Source of the DNA: Rhynchopus sp. YZ270_cl-10 | Lineage: Eukaryota; Euglenozoa; Diplonemea; Diplonemida; Diplonemidae | Length of the DNA: 64,000 nucleotides | NCBI GenBank assembly: GCA_964035575.1 | Contig: OZ037869.1 | Coordinates: 620,001 to 684,000, forward strand | Reading direction: 5' to 3' | Shown here: piece by piece, positions 10,801 through 20,470 of the stretch | Position numbering within the stretch: position 1 is the stretch's first letter | Layout of the letters: every line of letters starts with the position of its first letter | Translations under genes and position numbers: made by a program | The notes under the pieces: model-generated | The model's database searches: none | The model's input: only the letters and a program-made list of their open reading frames with translations | What the model was told of the DNA's origin: nothing

Positions 10801-12147
10801 CTAGTATTCTGTGCGCTCATAAAGCCAAGAATCAGGGTTTGGTGTTCCGGTGGAGAGTGTCGGGAGTGGGCACGAATGGAGCGGAAGTGGTACCGGGCTG
10901 CATGAACCCGCTCTGTCAAAGGAGAGGAGGGCGTCAATGGAGGCTTCTGCGACTTGCCTTTGGAAGGCGGAGAGGTCAGCTTGGAGACGTGGTCGGAGGT
11001 CTTCTTCTATGTCTGCGTTGTGGGTTTTCAGCTTGGAGAGCAATGCGGTTAGCGGTTCCATTTGGACGTCACAGGATTGGATCAGATCGGACACCTTTGT
11101 CGATGACACTGCACGGCGTGCGTCAGGTTTGCGCTCTGGGTGCATTCCTTCTAATGCATGCACCCACTGCCTGCTCAACTCCGTCAGATCCACTGCCACC
11201 CCATGGGATCCTATCCTGTCTGCCAGCGCACCGTTGCCACCGCTCTCCCTCCAGGTCTTCTCAAGACTCTCGCGGGTCAGCTCCGGGCGTGTTTCAGAGT
11301 GTAGCGCCTCTTCGACACCTTGCTGTTGAGAGGAGAGCGCATCAATCTCGGCAAGAAGCTGCTTTCTGCGTTGCAGAGTTGCAGAGGTGCCTTCGCTGCC
11401 TCCAGCACCTCCACCTCGGGTGCGTGCTGCGTCTACAGCAGCAATGCGCCCCCGCGCCGCTTCGTAGTCCGCAGCAATCGACCGCGCCGCTTCCTTCACC
11501 GCCACCTCCGCCTCCAAAAACTCTGCCGCACACTGCTGAAACCGCAGGGTCTCCCTCACAACCTGCGCCTTTAACACTCTACCATGCGCCTCGGTATGCG
11601 GGGCACCACTCAACGCAATCGGATCAATCCTCCCTATAGCCTCATACTGCAATAAATACGACGACAAACGAAGACACACCCACGCCATTCTCGGCCCTGC
11701 CTCTGTCACAAGACGCCGTGCATGACCGATTTCTGGCGGCAACATATGTTTTACAAGCTCCAGAAGCGCGGAAGCCTGCTTCTTGAAGGCCGTAAGCTGC
11801 TCCACTTCAACGCAGGGAAAGCAGAGGGTAAGCTCTGCGAGGTGGTGTCGTGCAGTTTCGACAAGACGGTTTCGTACAAGCCTAGCTTGGTCCGGAGAGA
11901 GCCCAGTAGAATGTGGCAAAACATCCGCAACTGCCTCCCAAGGCATGGCCTCAAACAAAAAGAACAACACAACCTCAGCCGCCGCACTATTCGACCCTTC
12001 AAACATCTCTGCCGACAGCGAAAACGAAGCGTATCTCTGCGGCAACCCACGTACCGGAACCCTCTTATGTACTACCTGCTGCACATCAAACCCCAAACAC
12101 TGCAAATTCAACACAAGCTGTACCGACACTAAATCACCCGACTCCAT
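10801..12147 (-). CDS. HAUS6-like augmin subunit (N-terminal domain protein)
   Basis: A single exon for 448 residues. Residues ~10-130 contain LNLQCLGFDVQ, then EMFEGSNSAAAEVVLFFLF, the pattern seen at the start of HAUS augmin-like subunit 6 (a phenylalanine/asparagine motif followed by a hydrophobic FLF helix). Helical, partly coiled-coil sequence follows, and a Pro/Ser-rich end. Augmin recruits gamma-tubulin to existing microtubules to branch the spindle. At 448 residues it is much shorter than animal HAUS6 and roughly covers its conserved N-terminal part. The gene sits between a giant coiled-coil protein and a kinesin, a context that suits a microtubule role. The family call rests on motif recognition by eye and is moderate. 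Confidence 0.6.
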   Translation of the reverse strand: MESGDLVSVQLVLNLQCLGFDVQQVVHKRVPVRGLPQRYASFSLSAEMFEGSNSAAAEVVLFFLFEAMPWEAVADVLPHSTGLSPDQARLVRNRLVETARHHLAELTLCFPCVEVEQLTAFKKQASALLELVKHMLPPEIGHARRLVTEAGPRMAWVCLRLSSYLLQYEAIGRIDPIALSGAPHTEAHGRVLKAQVVRETLRFQQCAAEFLEAEVAVKEAARSIAADYEAARGRIAAVDAARTRGGGAGGSEGTSATLQRRKQLLAEIDALSSQQQGVEEALHSETRPELTRESLEKTWRESGGNGALADRIGSHGVAVDLTELSRQWVHALEGMHPERKPDARRAVSSTKVSDLIQSCDVQMEPLTALLSKLKTHNADIEEDLRPRLQADLSAFQRQVAEASIDALLSFDRAGSCSPVPLPLHSCPLPTLSTGTPNPDSWLYERTEY

Positions 12148-12365
12148 TATAAAATGCTACCTTAGAGAAGGGGGATATATTAGTGAGAATTCAACGAAGT
12201 TTGGAGTGAAGGAAAAAAGGGGGGGAGGAGGGAGGGAGGAGGGGTGAATCTTGTTCTAACAATACTGGCTTTTTGTGTACTTGGTAAAAAGAAAATCTCT
12301 AAAATGCAAAAAAAACAAAAAGGTCTAAAGGTACAAATGGGGTAACAAAAAAAATGTCTTAGTTA

Positions 12366-15300
12366 TTATCCAAAGGAGGAAATCCTTCTCCGCACCTGGG
12401 GTATCGCTGGGGGCGGGTCTCTCGTAGAAGGCAGCGGGACGTAGGAGAAACCACCGATCGAGACGGAAGGCTGGACACTCACACCTCCTCCACCCCCTCC
12501 TCCTCCCCGAATCTGCTGTGAAACTGCACTCTGTACATTCCCTCCCATATTCGGTACGCTAGGCCAGCGGGGGGCAGTACCACCCCCTCCACCATTTCCA
12601 CCCCCAACACCCCCAGGCTGATTGAAGGGAGCCTTTACACCCCCAGACACCCTTCTCCTTAAGGCATCGGCTTCGTCACGAAGGGACCGCCGTGGAGGGG
12701 TTCTCTGTGGACTCAGACGGCGTTCTGCGGTCAGGTCTACCTCAAGAGTACCGCCTCCAGGAGACCTGGCGCGTGTAGTGGGGGCAACTCCTGCATCTCG
12801 TGTTCTTCTCAATGCGTCGGTAGCTATCCCTCTCCATGCACCGCCGGGGGGGCTAGGGTCTCTGGGGTTCTGCCGCAGGCGTTGTGAAGGCGATGCAGGT
12901 GGCACCTCACGCTGGGTCACCTCCGTATCCCGCCCGAGGCGTGCGCTGGGAGACCCAAGAGGGTGCACCACTTCAATCTGTTCTCTTTCCCTTGCCGCCT
13001 CCACAGCGTTTCTGGCAAGCGTTTCGACAGAAGGCCCAGACTGTGTTGTCCCCGCAAGAAGGTCTCCCACAATGCGCATTGTATTCCCAAAGCGCATTGG
13101 GTTTGAGTTGCTCCCTTTCGGGCTTCGTGGTGACAATCGCGTCTTCGGTGGAGGTGATGGAATAGTAAATAAAGGAGCCGGTGACGGAGAGAGCTCCCCA
13201 AAAGGCGACCCCCCCGGCCGTGTTGACACCGGAGTACGGTAGTCCTGCGCGAGAAGTGTTGTAGGGAGGATGCTGTCAACATATGACTTTGCGGCTTGAG
13301 GGGTGTGCTGGATGTCGATGTGTGTGCGGTGTGTGCCCATCTGCATTCTTTCAAGGCTAGCACGCTCTTGTGAAGGTGACAGCATCCGGTAAGACTCAGA
13401 CATCAAAGCGGATCGAAGCTTTCGAAGCTGATTCGGTGATTCCGGAGCAGGAGGTGATACCAGCTTCTGTGCCGCCTCATCCCGTGGAGGCGATGGGCTG
13501 TACCGCTGCGAATGCGTTCCACGCACATTGAGTTGTAGTTGTTCCCTTTCCTGTTGACGTACCGTCGCGATGATAGCCTCAAGCGCCCCTTTCTGGTCTT
13601 CGCTCTGCGAGATATGCTGCCACATCTTATCCATTTCTCCCTCCTTTTGAAAAATCCCGCTTCCCAACACGACGGAACCTTCGGGGATGCCTAGGCTCCC
13701 TGGGGGGCCAAGGCTGAAGCCGCTTTCCGCGAGATCGCTGAGACCCTCCCGGGCTGGGCCGTACTGCTTTCTGAGGGCATGCGCAGTGCGAGGGGAGGAC
13801 GGTGCGAGAGCTTGCACCACTTCGTCTACAGTGCTGGTTGTCACTTTGTTGACTATCTGGCGGGCTCTCGCTGCGTAACGAAGGGTAGCTAGGGTGTCGT
13901 CCAACGCCGCCTCTGCTGGGCTGACAGTAGCAACAATGGTGGTCACAGCATTGCCACCCAGCGATTCACTCAAAAGGAATGTCAGAAGCGACTCACGGTA
14001 CGGCGGCTTCATACGCACCGCATTCCCACCCTTCTCCTTCGTGAGCAAGGCGTCGATCACCTTTCTGAGAACAGTAAGCGATAAATTGATTGCAGAGGCT
14101 TCAACCATGTTGTCATCACGATAGCGCCGTGCACGCTCTGACCCTGCTAAGTCCACTATAGAGAGACAGCTTGCTTGGACCGGAGATGCTGCGGATGACA
14201 TTGCAAAAGGGGTTTGCTGTTCTCCATCTCGCCCGACTAAGGCAATTTGCATTATGGCGTGCGACCTGCTGGACATAGAGTTTCCATGTGTTGCGCCAGT
14301 TGCACGCATATTCTTTGCAACCTCCAACCGATCTGCCAGCCCTTCATACTTTGAATCAATCTGCATCACCCCCTCCACATACGGCCCCGTAATAGGGTGT
14401 ACCCTTACCCGATGCTTTTTGAACTGATTCGCGTCAGGTCTGTTCATGGCTACGGCAAGAAGGTCCTTAACCTTTTCTGCATACATCTCGAAGAAGGAGA
14501 TGCGCACCGTATACTGCGGGGGTGCAGACGTAAGCACACCATGCAAAGTCGTCTGCAGCAGACCCGGAAGCCGCCCTTCCCCAAGAATTGTAAACGTTTT
14601 GCCACTCCCAGATGCACCATAGGCAAGAACACAGGCATTGTTTCCAGAAAGCAGGGCCCGAATGGAATGCGGTGCAATCAGCGAAATCACGTCGTGCTGT
14701 GTCACCAAGCTCTCCTGTGGTACATTAGAGCACTCCGGCGACCCTTCCGAGGCCGCACTCCACAGCACCTTATCGAAGTCAAATTTGTGTTTTTCCGTCG
14801 ATTTTGGGTTTTGGCATATTAACGACTCCCCTGACTCTTGGTCCGCCACCAACGTGCTTACAACGCTTTCCTGCGGCAAAGGAGGCCTCACCCGCACCAC
14901 CACTGTCACCTGAGATGTGAAGTACGGCAGCCCATCTACAGCACCGTGCCCATTAGAGATATGCTCAAGCCCTTCATCCAAGGTAGGATCCGTATCAAAG
15001 ATGTTCGGGTTCGTCCCAAAGGTGGGGTGCACAGAGTCAGAGTCCGGGAGAGAGTGGAATTCGAGCACCCTCTCCCCATCGATCACTGCTGGCAGCCACC
15101 TCCCTGAGGGGAGACACGCCCAGGTATTTCCATTTACGTCAACAAGCTCACGGACACGAACCTTGGTGTTCTGTGGAACCAACTGTGCACCACCTTCTTC
15201 TTCGAGGGTGTTCCCTGCGTTGGAGAAGACATGGACGTCGCGTAGTGTGCGGTACACCCCTGCCTCGTAGATGGGTTCGACGATAGGAAAGATTGCAGGC

Positions 15301-16565
15301 TTTTCTGTTCCGATGGCGACCATGGGCACTCCACAGGAGAGGTCTGAGACGATGCCGACTCGCCAGGGCTGGTTGATGACGGTCTTTGTTCGCACAGGGT
15401 CGCCGATGCGGAGGTTCGTTGCAGGGGGTAAGGCGGAGCCCTTAGCAGCTTCGGCAAGCATTGTGGAGGTGCGTCCAATGGGGCTGAGTGGAGCAAGGAT
15501 TGCCTCAATGTGCTCATCGCTTGGATCATGAAATGCGCGTGGTGGTGACGACATTCTCGGTACCACCTCATCATCTGTACCCCACATCTCAATTTTCTTC
15601 TGCGGGGATAAATACACCACACTCTCCTTGCTGAAGGGGCCAAGACGTTGTACTTTAAATACATTCGGAATTTCTGGCGAAAGGGATTCAACGCGTAGTG
15701 CCTGTCTGCATTGTGCCTGCCGCGCGGAAGCAAGAATCTGCAGGCAAGCACGAAGATCTACCGGGACATTCAATTTGTGTTGTTTCAACTGAAGCACAAT
15801 AGAGGGCTCCGCGGCGGATTGTTTGAATTTGATGACAACCAGGTTCGACTCTGCCTTCTTCTTGAAAAGCGTTTGGATCGCGATGTGGTCTATCGTTTCC
15901 AGCCGCGCGAGACGTTGCACTTCACCGTTCATTTGACAGATCGCAACAAAGGCAGGGGTCACTACCCACACCCTATCATTCCTCCCCACTGCCGACTGCA
16001 ACTTCGCTAGACCCCCTTCTTTAACATGCTCGACCACCCTCCAGAGGAAGGCTGGACGGAAAGGGAAGAGATGCGCATTTTGCGGAATCTGCACCTCTGC
16101 TGGCATGCCTCGGCCGTAGTACTCTGTGACCAAACCTTGTAGGACGTCTGCTCGGGGGCTGGGTGGGTTGGAGCTGTGGACAGAGGCAACCCTGGTAGGT
16201 TTGTGATGCATGGAGGGGGGGCGATGAGGGGTAGGTTCGACGATAGGTTCGGTGTGGGTACGGAGGTGTTCGTCTTGTGGAGTGCGTGCAGCGAGGGTGG
16301 CCGCGTCGCTGGCATCGCTTTCTGCAGGGTCACCCTGTACTGTGGCAGGGCCGGTAGCATTGCTCCCCCCTGTTGCCTCAAATCCGTCCTCCTTGATGCT
16401 CACTTTCCTTGGAGACCGTAGGGGAGAGGTAGGTTCGCTCCCTTCGCTCTGTGTTGTGGGGATGTGCACCGAAGGCAGTGTCCGGAACGCCTGCGACGCG
16501 CTTGCATTGCTTCCATCCCCGGTGTTGTTGTTACTCTCAGGACCTGCCGTGTTGGTGGTGCTCAT
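12366..16565 (-). CDS. Kinesin with internal motor domain
   Basis: A single exon for 1399 residues. The motor spans about 550-910: it opens with VTVVVRVRPP, the P-loop is GASGSGKT near 650, switch I is NSMSSRSHA near 762, switch II is DLAGSER near 805, and it closes with LATLRYAARARQIVNKV. Ahead of the motor lie a Ser/Thr/Pro-rich stretch (1-150), a β-rich block at about 165-295 that resembles a PH-like fold, and a second β-rich block at about 380-510. The C-terminal 490 residues are mostly low-complexity and Pro/Gly-rich, with poly-Gly runs near the end. I see no long coiled-coil neck, so dimerisation is not obvious. I do not assign it to a kinesin family. The start codon lies ~35 nt after a CTCTCATCAG acceptor-like site. 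Confidence 0.93.
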   Translation of the reverse strand: MSTTNTAGPESNNNTGDGSNASASQAFRTLPSVHIPTTQSEGSEPTSPLRSPRKVSIKEDGFEATGGSNATGPATVQGDPAESDASDAATLAARTPQDEHLRTHTEPIVEPTPHRPPSMHHKPTRVASVHSSNPPSPRADVLQGLVTEYYGRGMPAEVQIPQNAHLFPFRPAFLWRVVEHVKEGGLAKLQSAVGRNDRVWVVTPAFVAICQMNGEVQRLARLETIDHIAIQTLFKKKAESNLVVIKFKQSAAEPSIVLQLKQHKLNVPVDLRACLQILASARQAQCRQALRVESLSPEIPNVFKVQRLGPFSKESVVYLSPQKKIEMWGTDDEVVPRMSSPPRAFHDPSDEHIEAILAPLSPIGRTSTMLAEAAKGSALPPATNLRIGDPVRTKTVINQPWRVGIVSDLSCGVPMVAIGTEKPAIFPIVEPIYEAGVYRTLRDVHVFSNAGNTLEEEGGAQLVPQNTKVRVRELVDVNGNTWACLPSGRWLPAVIDGERVLEFHSLPDSDSVHPTFGTNPNIFDTDPTLDEGLEHISNGHGAVDGLPYFTSQVTVVVRVRPPLPQESVVSTLVADQESGESLICQNPKSTEKHKFDFDKVLWSAASEGSPECSNVPQESLVTQHDVISLIAPHSIRALLSGNNACVLAYGASGSGKTFTILGEGRLPGLLQTTLHGVLTSAPPQYTVRISFFEMYAEKVKDLLAVAMNRPDANQFKKHRVRVHPITGPYVEGVMQIDSKYEGLADRLEVAKNMRATGATHGNSMSSRSHAIMQIALVGRDGEQQTPFAMSSAASPVQASCLSIVDLAGSERARRYRDDNMVEASAINLSLTVLRKVIDALLTKEKGGNAVRMKPPYRESLLTFLLSESLGGNAVTTIVATVSPAEAALDDTLATLRYAARARQIVNKVTTSTVDEVVQALAPSSPRTAHALRKQYGPAREGLSDLAESGFSLGPPGSLGIPEGSVVLGSGIFQKEGEMDKMWQHISQSEDQKGALEAIIATVRQQEREQLQLNVRGTHSQRYSPSPPRDEAAQKLVSPPAPESPNQLRKLRSALMSESYRMLSPSQERASLERMQMGTHRTHIDIQHTPQAAKSYVDSILPTTLLAQDYRTPVSTRPGGSPFGELSPSPAPLFTIPSPPPKTRLSPRSPKGSNSNPMRFGNTMRIVGDLLAGTTQSGPSVETLARNAVEAAREREQIEVVHPLGSPSARLGRDTEVTQREVPPASPSQRLRQNPRDPSPPGGAWRGIATDALRRTRDAGVAPTTRARSPGGGTLEVDLTAERRLSPQRTPPRRSLRDEADALRRRVSGGVKAPFNQPGGVGGGNGGGGGTAPRWPSVPNMGGNVQSAVSQQIRGGGGGGGGVSVQPSVSIGGFSYVPLPSTRDPPPAIPQVRRRISSFG

Positions 16566-16904
16566 TTCATATGAAGCCTTCTATGTGTTTCTGATGAGAG
16601 TTGAAAGGTGGGAGTGAGGAGTGAGGAGCAACAGTATGGAGGGAAGTACCATCATCCACAACTTCCAGAAAAATCCTGAAATTTACGGTCAATAATTTTT
16701 ACGATTACGGTATTTCAACATATGAATCCCCTATAGGTATAGGGAGCAAGGATCAACAAAAAATGGTCCCGAGAGAAGATAAACACCACAATCTCAGAAG
16801 ATCAGAAAAAAAAAGATTGATCGCATAATCCCAAAGCAAAGCAACCAAATTATATGGGGATGAGGGAGAGAGATGAGTGATAAGAGAGATGGAGGGCAAG
16901 TGGC

Positions 16905-16940
<36 letters not shown>

Positions 16941-17237
16941 CTTCTTCTACTTTTTCTTTGTTTCTTTGTTTTTTTTTTTTTTTTTTTTTTTTTTTGGTGT
17001 TCGACGCGCGGAGAAATGCCCGTTGGCAAAAAAAGAAAAGACAGAAAGAACAGAACGAACGCTACGCATCGGTTTGTGCAATACCATCACACAGTATGGG
17101 GAGAGAAGGGGGAAAGGGGAAGGGGGAAAGGGGAGTGAGAAGGGAAGGGAAGGGAGATCTAGAAACCTTTATGTGGTTTTAGGCTGTGTGACTGTGTTGC
17201 TTCCACTTAATTGTGTCATGGGTGAGGAGGTCAGAAA

Positions 17238-17295
17238 ATGGGTTGTTGATGCAGGCACACCTCCGACTGACCCACTGTACGATGCCAGCCATCCG
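17238..17295 (+). repeat. Hairpin repeat family D, copy 1
   Basis: It contains GTTGTTGATGCA, then CTCCGACTGACCCAC, GTACG and TGCCAGC. The second copy at 18972 keeps the same blocks with a shorter insertion after GATGCA. Confidence 0.6.
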
Positions 17296-17568
17296 GATGA
17301 AAGCAAAGAGAAAATAAAAAATGGATGACGTTTGGTAAACATAAAAGAAAATATTTGAAAGATGAGTGGGACTCGAATGGACATATCCACACACATCATA
17401 AATCAAGTATAAAAGAGATCATGACGCACACACACAAATTAGGGCCATATTCTGCGCAAGAATTACCCCTATTAGTTATCAAACACACAAACGTGATTTT
17501 CTTTTTCGCGCAGACACCTCAAAAAGAATGTAAGCACATCAAATAAAAATGGAAACTAACTTCAGGAT

Positions 17569-17616
17569 TGGTAAGTGCAAACGCCTCAACGTTCATCGGG
17601 CGGACGCAGGCACTGG
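17569..17616 (+). repeat. Hairpin repeat family C, copy 1
   Basis: AAGTGCAAACGCCTC ... GGACGCAGGCACTGG: the outer arms AGTGC and GCACT can pair. Other copies lie at 18853, 29258, 37395 and 42881. Confidence 0.65.
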
Positions 17617-18039
17617 AAAAATGGAGGAGGAATTTTTTTTTTTTCGTTCGTTGCTGTCTTTTTTTTTCATTGAGGTATGGTGTTAATTGTGGTGTGTGCA
17701 AACAAAAGCTAGCGGGCATGCACCGTCTGTCGGTTATATCTCTTATTGCCAAGAACTTGATGTCTAAAAAAAAACGGGAACAAGATGAACGTAAACACCT
17801 TTTTTTCCCCTGCTGCCACTCCAGAGCCGTTGCTCTATGTTCTTTTTGTTGTAATTGGTAACTCAACGAAAGGGAGAAGATCAAGTACCCTGCTGGGGGA
17901 GGTGGAAACGTGAACACTGGGACAAACTGCTGCAGACGCAGGGTAACGGGTCCCTACCGACCCGCTGGGACAAATGGCATAACAGTAGCGCGGATTAAAC
18001 AGCGGTACCTTGGTATGTGTATGTTTTTTTTGAAAATTT

Positions 18040-18085
18040 TGGTTGTATTAGTCTAACCCTAGAGTGTGCTCCACTATACTAAAAC
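18040..18085 (+). repeat. Short repeat family E, copy 1
   Basis: It begins TTGGTTGTATTAGT and ends CTCCACTATA with a variable middle. It is matched by the copy at 23392-23442. Confidence 0.55.
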
Positions 18086-18792
18086 ACTTTTATGTCACCG
18101 CAGACGAGCGCGATGATCTCTCTTGTGTGGCAGAATGTTTTTTTATAGAGGCACAAAGAGTCGCAACAAAAACTATTGTTGCCGAACCGAATAGCGTTTC
18201 AATGAACAAAGAAAAGAAAATTTGCAGGATGAACCTAGTCTCTAGGGATTGGTCCACCGAAAACTTGAAACATGACAGAACCTCGTGCACATTGCTCTGA
18301 GATTGTGAGAGGATCCTTTTGGATCAGTAGGTAAGAGAAAAACACAAAGAAAAGACCACACCCCTTCGGATCGTTTGACTACACCCAACCGTTTCGTTGG
18401 AACTTTGCACCAATCAGAAAGCAGAATTCGTGTGTGAACTCAACGAAAATGGTATCCTTTCGAGTCATCAAAGATCTGTTGGGGGGAAAAAAAGAGTTTT
18501 TTCTGGGATTGTGTCACGTATGTGGACGAAGCAAAGCAAAAAAAATGAAAATAAAAATGAGATTCATATACTTTCAGTTCACATTGAATTGAAAGTATAT
18601 GAAAAAAAGGTCTAATTTTACTGCTAGTGCAAACAGATATGGGGAAACACTCAATACAGTGATTTATCCAAAGGATATCGCCCATTATCAAACACATCGC
18701 ACAATATGTTGCTTTTTTTGACCACCCTGGGGCTCCTCTTGAGGCGTCCACTGAAATGATCAGCACAAAAAAAAAATATATAAAAAAGGTTC

Positions 18793-18825
18793 GTAAGATG
18801 AACCTAAGTCTCGCTTGCTTAGCCA
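18793..18825 (+). repeat. Hairpin repeat family A, copy 2
   Basis: GTAAGATGAAC, CTAAG, TCTCGCTTG, CTTAG and CCACC, the family A layout. It is followed within 60 bp by a family C copy. Confidence 0.65.
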
Positions 18826-18852
18826 CCTCTGTAAAAAAAAAAAAAAAGCAGA

Positions 18853-18890
18853 GCTGAAAGTGCAAACATCGCCGGAGAGCGCAGGTATAC
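18853..18890 (+). repeat. Hairpin repeat family C, copy 2 (diverged)
   Basis: GCTGAAAGTGCAAAC is followed by a GCC and GAGAGCGCAGG block, as in the other family C copies, but the outer arm is degraded. Confidence 0.5.
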
Positions 18891-18971
18891 GAAAATAAAA
18901 AGGGGGGGGGGGGGGAAAGGTTTTTTTTTGTAAGCACCTAAGTTTAGGCACCAAAAAGAGTAAAATAAAAA

Positions 18972-19025
18972 CTGTAGTTGTTGATGCATCTCCGACTGAC
19001 CCACCGTACGGTGCCAGCACCCTGA
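18972..19025 (+). repeat. Hairpin repeat family D, copy 2
   Basis: It shares GTTGTTGATGCA, CTCCGACTGACCCAC and TGCCAGCA with the copy at 17238. GGTGC and GCACC-like arms flank the block. Confidence 0.6.
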
Positions 19026-19117
19026 AGGACCTATTTTTTTTGTTACTCGCGAGATATTTTTTTCATGCTGGTTTGTTTATTTTCTTTTGTGCGTCAAACT
19101 GTATCAAAAATAAGTTG

Positions 19118-19150
19118 GGATGACTCTAAGCCTCTAGTGTTTAGTCAACT
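19118..19150 (+). repeat. Hairpin repeat family A, copy 3
   Basis: GGATGACT, CTAAGC, CTCTAGT, GTTTAGTCAAC: the family A stem with one wobble position. Confidence 0.6.
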
Positions 19151-19235
19151 CGCAAAAGAAAAAAAAAAACAGTGTAGCTTGCACAGGCAACTACACTATT
19201 CCAACAATTCTTCAAAAAAAGAGGGAAAAAAATTG

Positions 19236-19271
19236 CCAAGATGAGCGTGACTCTCGTGCACACATACATCC
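19236..19271 (+). repeat. Hairpin repeat family B, copy 3
   Basis: CCAAGATGAGCGTGA, CTCTCGT and GCACACATACATCC. The loop and 3' arm match the family B copies at 3682 and 5864. Confidence 0.6.
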
Positions 19272-19470
19272 ACAAAAGAAAAGCCCTCCCAATTCCCGTT
19301 CTTTCTGCGCCTGTTAGATAATCTTTGTTGAATGTCCTGCAGTGCTTTCATGAGATCAGAAAAAGGGGGGGTTTTTTGTTTTGAGTAATGAGCAATATAA
19401 AACAGAATATAAAAAACACCCCCGCAAAAACGGGGTTTTTTTTTCTTCTTCTCCTTTGGGAGTCAGGGTA

Positions 19471-20110
19471 GTAGCTTGAAAGGTGCACTTTTCAAATGTT
19501 GCTGGTTTGCTGGTTTAGCAAAAAATTTTCCCCGGTTGAAAGCGGTCGTCGCGCGCTTCGCGCGCGCCTCCCTGCCAACCACAGAGTGGAGAGGCAAGGG
19601 TAAATTTTGCGAGACAAAGAAAATGTAATATAATCCTGTGTTAACGGAGCTTGGTCTTGCACCTTACGTTCCACTAACCGTACAAAGTCAATACGTCTTC
19701 CAGAAGCAGGGGCTGTTGCAACGGTGGTCAGTTTGAAAAAAACGGTCAACTTTTTGCAGCTTTGGTCAAGTTGCATTTGTGGCTTGCAAAATGCAAGGGG
19801 GCCCCCGAAGACATTGTGAACTCTATTTTTTTGCGGAGCAAAAAAATAATATAAAGTGGCGCCGCAGGCGAAAAAAAATAGGGTTTTGTCCAAAACATGC
19901 AGCTTTTTACACCACAGAGTCACTCAATGAACCCTTTTTAGGGGTTCGCTTACGTGTGAGGCTTTCTTCTGTGAGTGGGAAAGTGGTGCGAGGGGGCGAC
20001 GAAAAACTGAATCCCGAATCCCACTTTTTTTATTTTTTTTCCCCCAAACCAGTAAACCAGCTCGTTCTGGTTTTGAAACCAGCAAAAGTACCCAAGCTAT
20101 TTCCCTGTTT
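19471..20110. mobile_element. Possible MITE-like segment with imperfect inverted ends
   Basis: The left end has TAGCTTG followed by GCTGGTTTGCTGGTTTAGC. The right end, read on the minus strand, has TAGCTTGGGTAC followed by several CTGGTTT blocks. The interior includes a GCGCGC-TTC-GCGCGC hairpin near 19552 and a GGCGCC-GCA-GGCG block near 19858. It encodes no protein I can support. The ends match imperfectly, so this could instead be a cluster of CTGGTTT repeats. Confidence 0.35.
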
Positions 20111-20220
20111 GGGAGGACGGGATGCGGGGAAAGAAAAGAGATTTGGTAGAACCCTCGGATACTAGAGTGCTTGGGTTTTTCAAAAATGGAAAAAAAAAAA
20201 AAAAAGAAGAGGAAAGTTGG

Positions 20221-20252
20221 TAAAGATGAATCTAAGCTTCATGCTTAGTCAA
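20221..20252 (+). repeat. Hairpin repeat family A, copy 4
   Basis: AAAGATGAAT, CTAAGC, TTCAT, GCTTAGTCAAC: a perfect six-base stem. It lies ~220 bp downstream of the stop codon of the kinase gene. Confidence 0.65.
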
Positions 20253-20470
20253 CAAAAAATCTTACCCCTCCACCTCCTCTCTCTCCCCCTTCTCTCTCTA
20301 TGTACTATCAGGAAAAACAAAACAAACCAGAACATAACAAATAAGTTGAGGGGTATTTTCCCCTACCCACAAACACTTTTAATCATGCACAGATGAAACT
20401 TAAACCATCTTCTAATCAGCGTTTTTAAAAAATGCTATATTTTTTTTCCATTCTCCTATCTCCTCCACTT

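Larger units (their letters stand above)
16566..20470. other. Gene-poor repeat-rich region
   Basis: Nearly 4 kb without a credible gene. It contains long T runs at ~16903-17000 and 20190-20206, and hairpin repeats of several families: D at 17238 and 18972, C at 17569 and 18853, E at 18040, A at 18793, 19118 and 20221, B at 19236. An imperfect inverted-repeat segment lies at 19471-20110. A C4-loop-G4 hairpin followed by a T run lies near 19421-19443. The ORFs here are low-complexity or AT-rich. Confidence 0.6.

Noticed and set aside
16903-16998. Poly(T) tracts as tails of retrotransposed copies
   Set aside because: Homopolymer A and T runs are everywhere in the spacers, with no adjacent retrotransposon sequence or target duplications.
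17920-18010. Possible tRNA or snRNA
   Set aside because: A GGGTC-loop-GACCC hairpin is present, but no cloverleaf, A/B boxes or terminator could be fitted.
19492-20165. Frames of 143 (minus) and 128 (plus) residues
   Set aside because: Overlapping frames in an inverted-repeat segment with no domain, no signal and odd composition.
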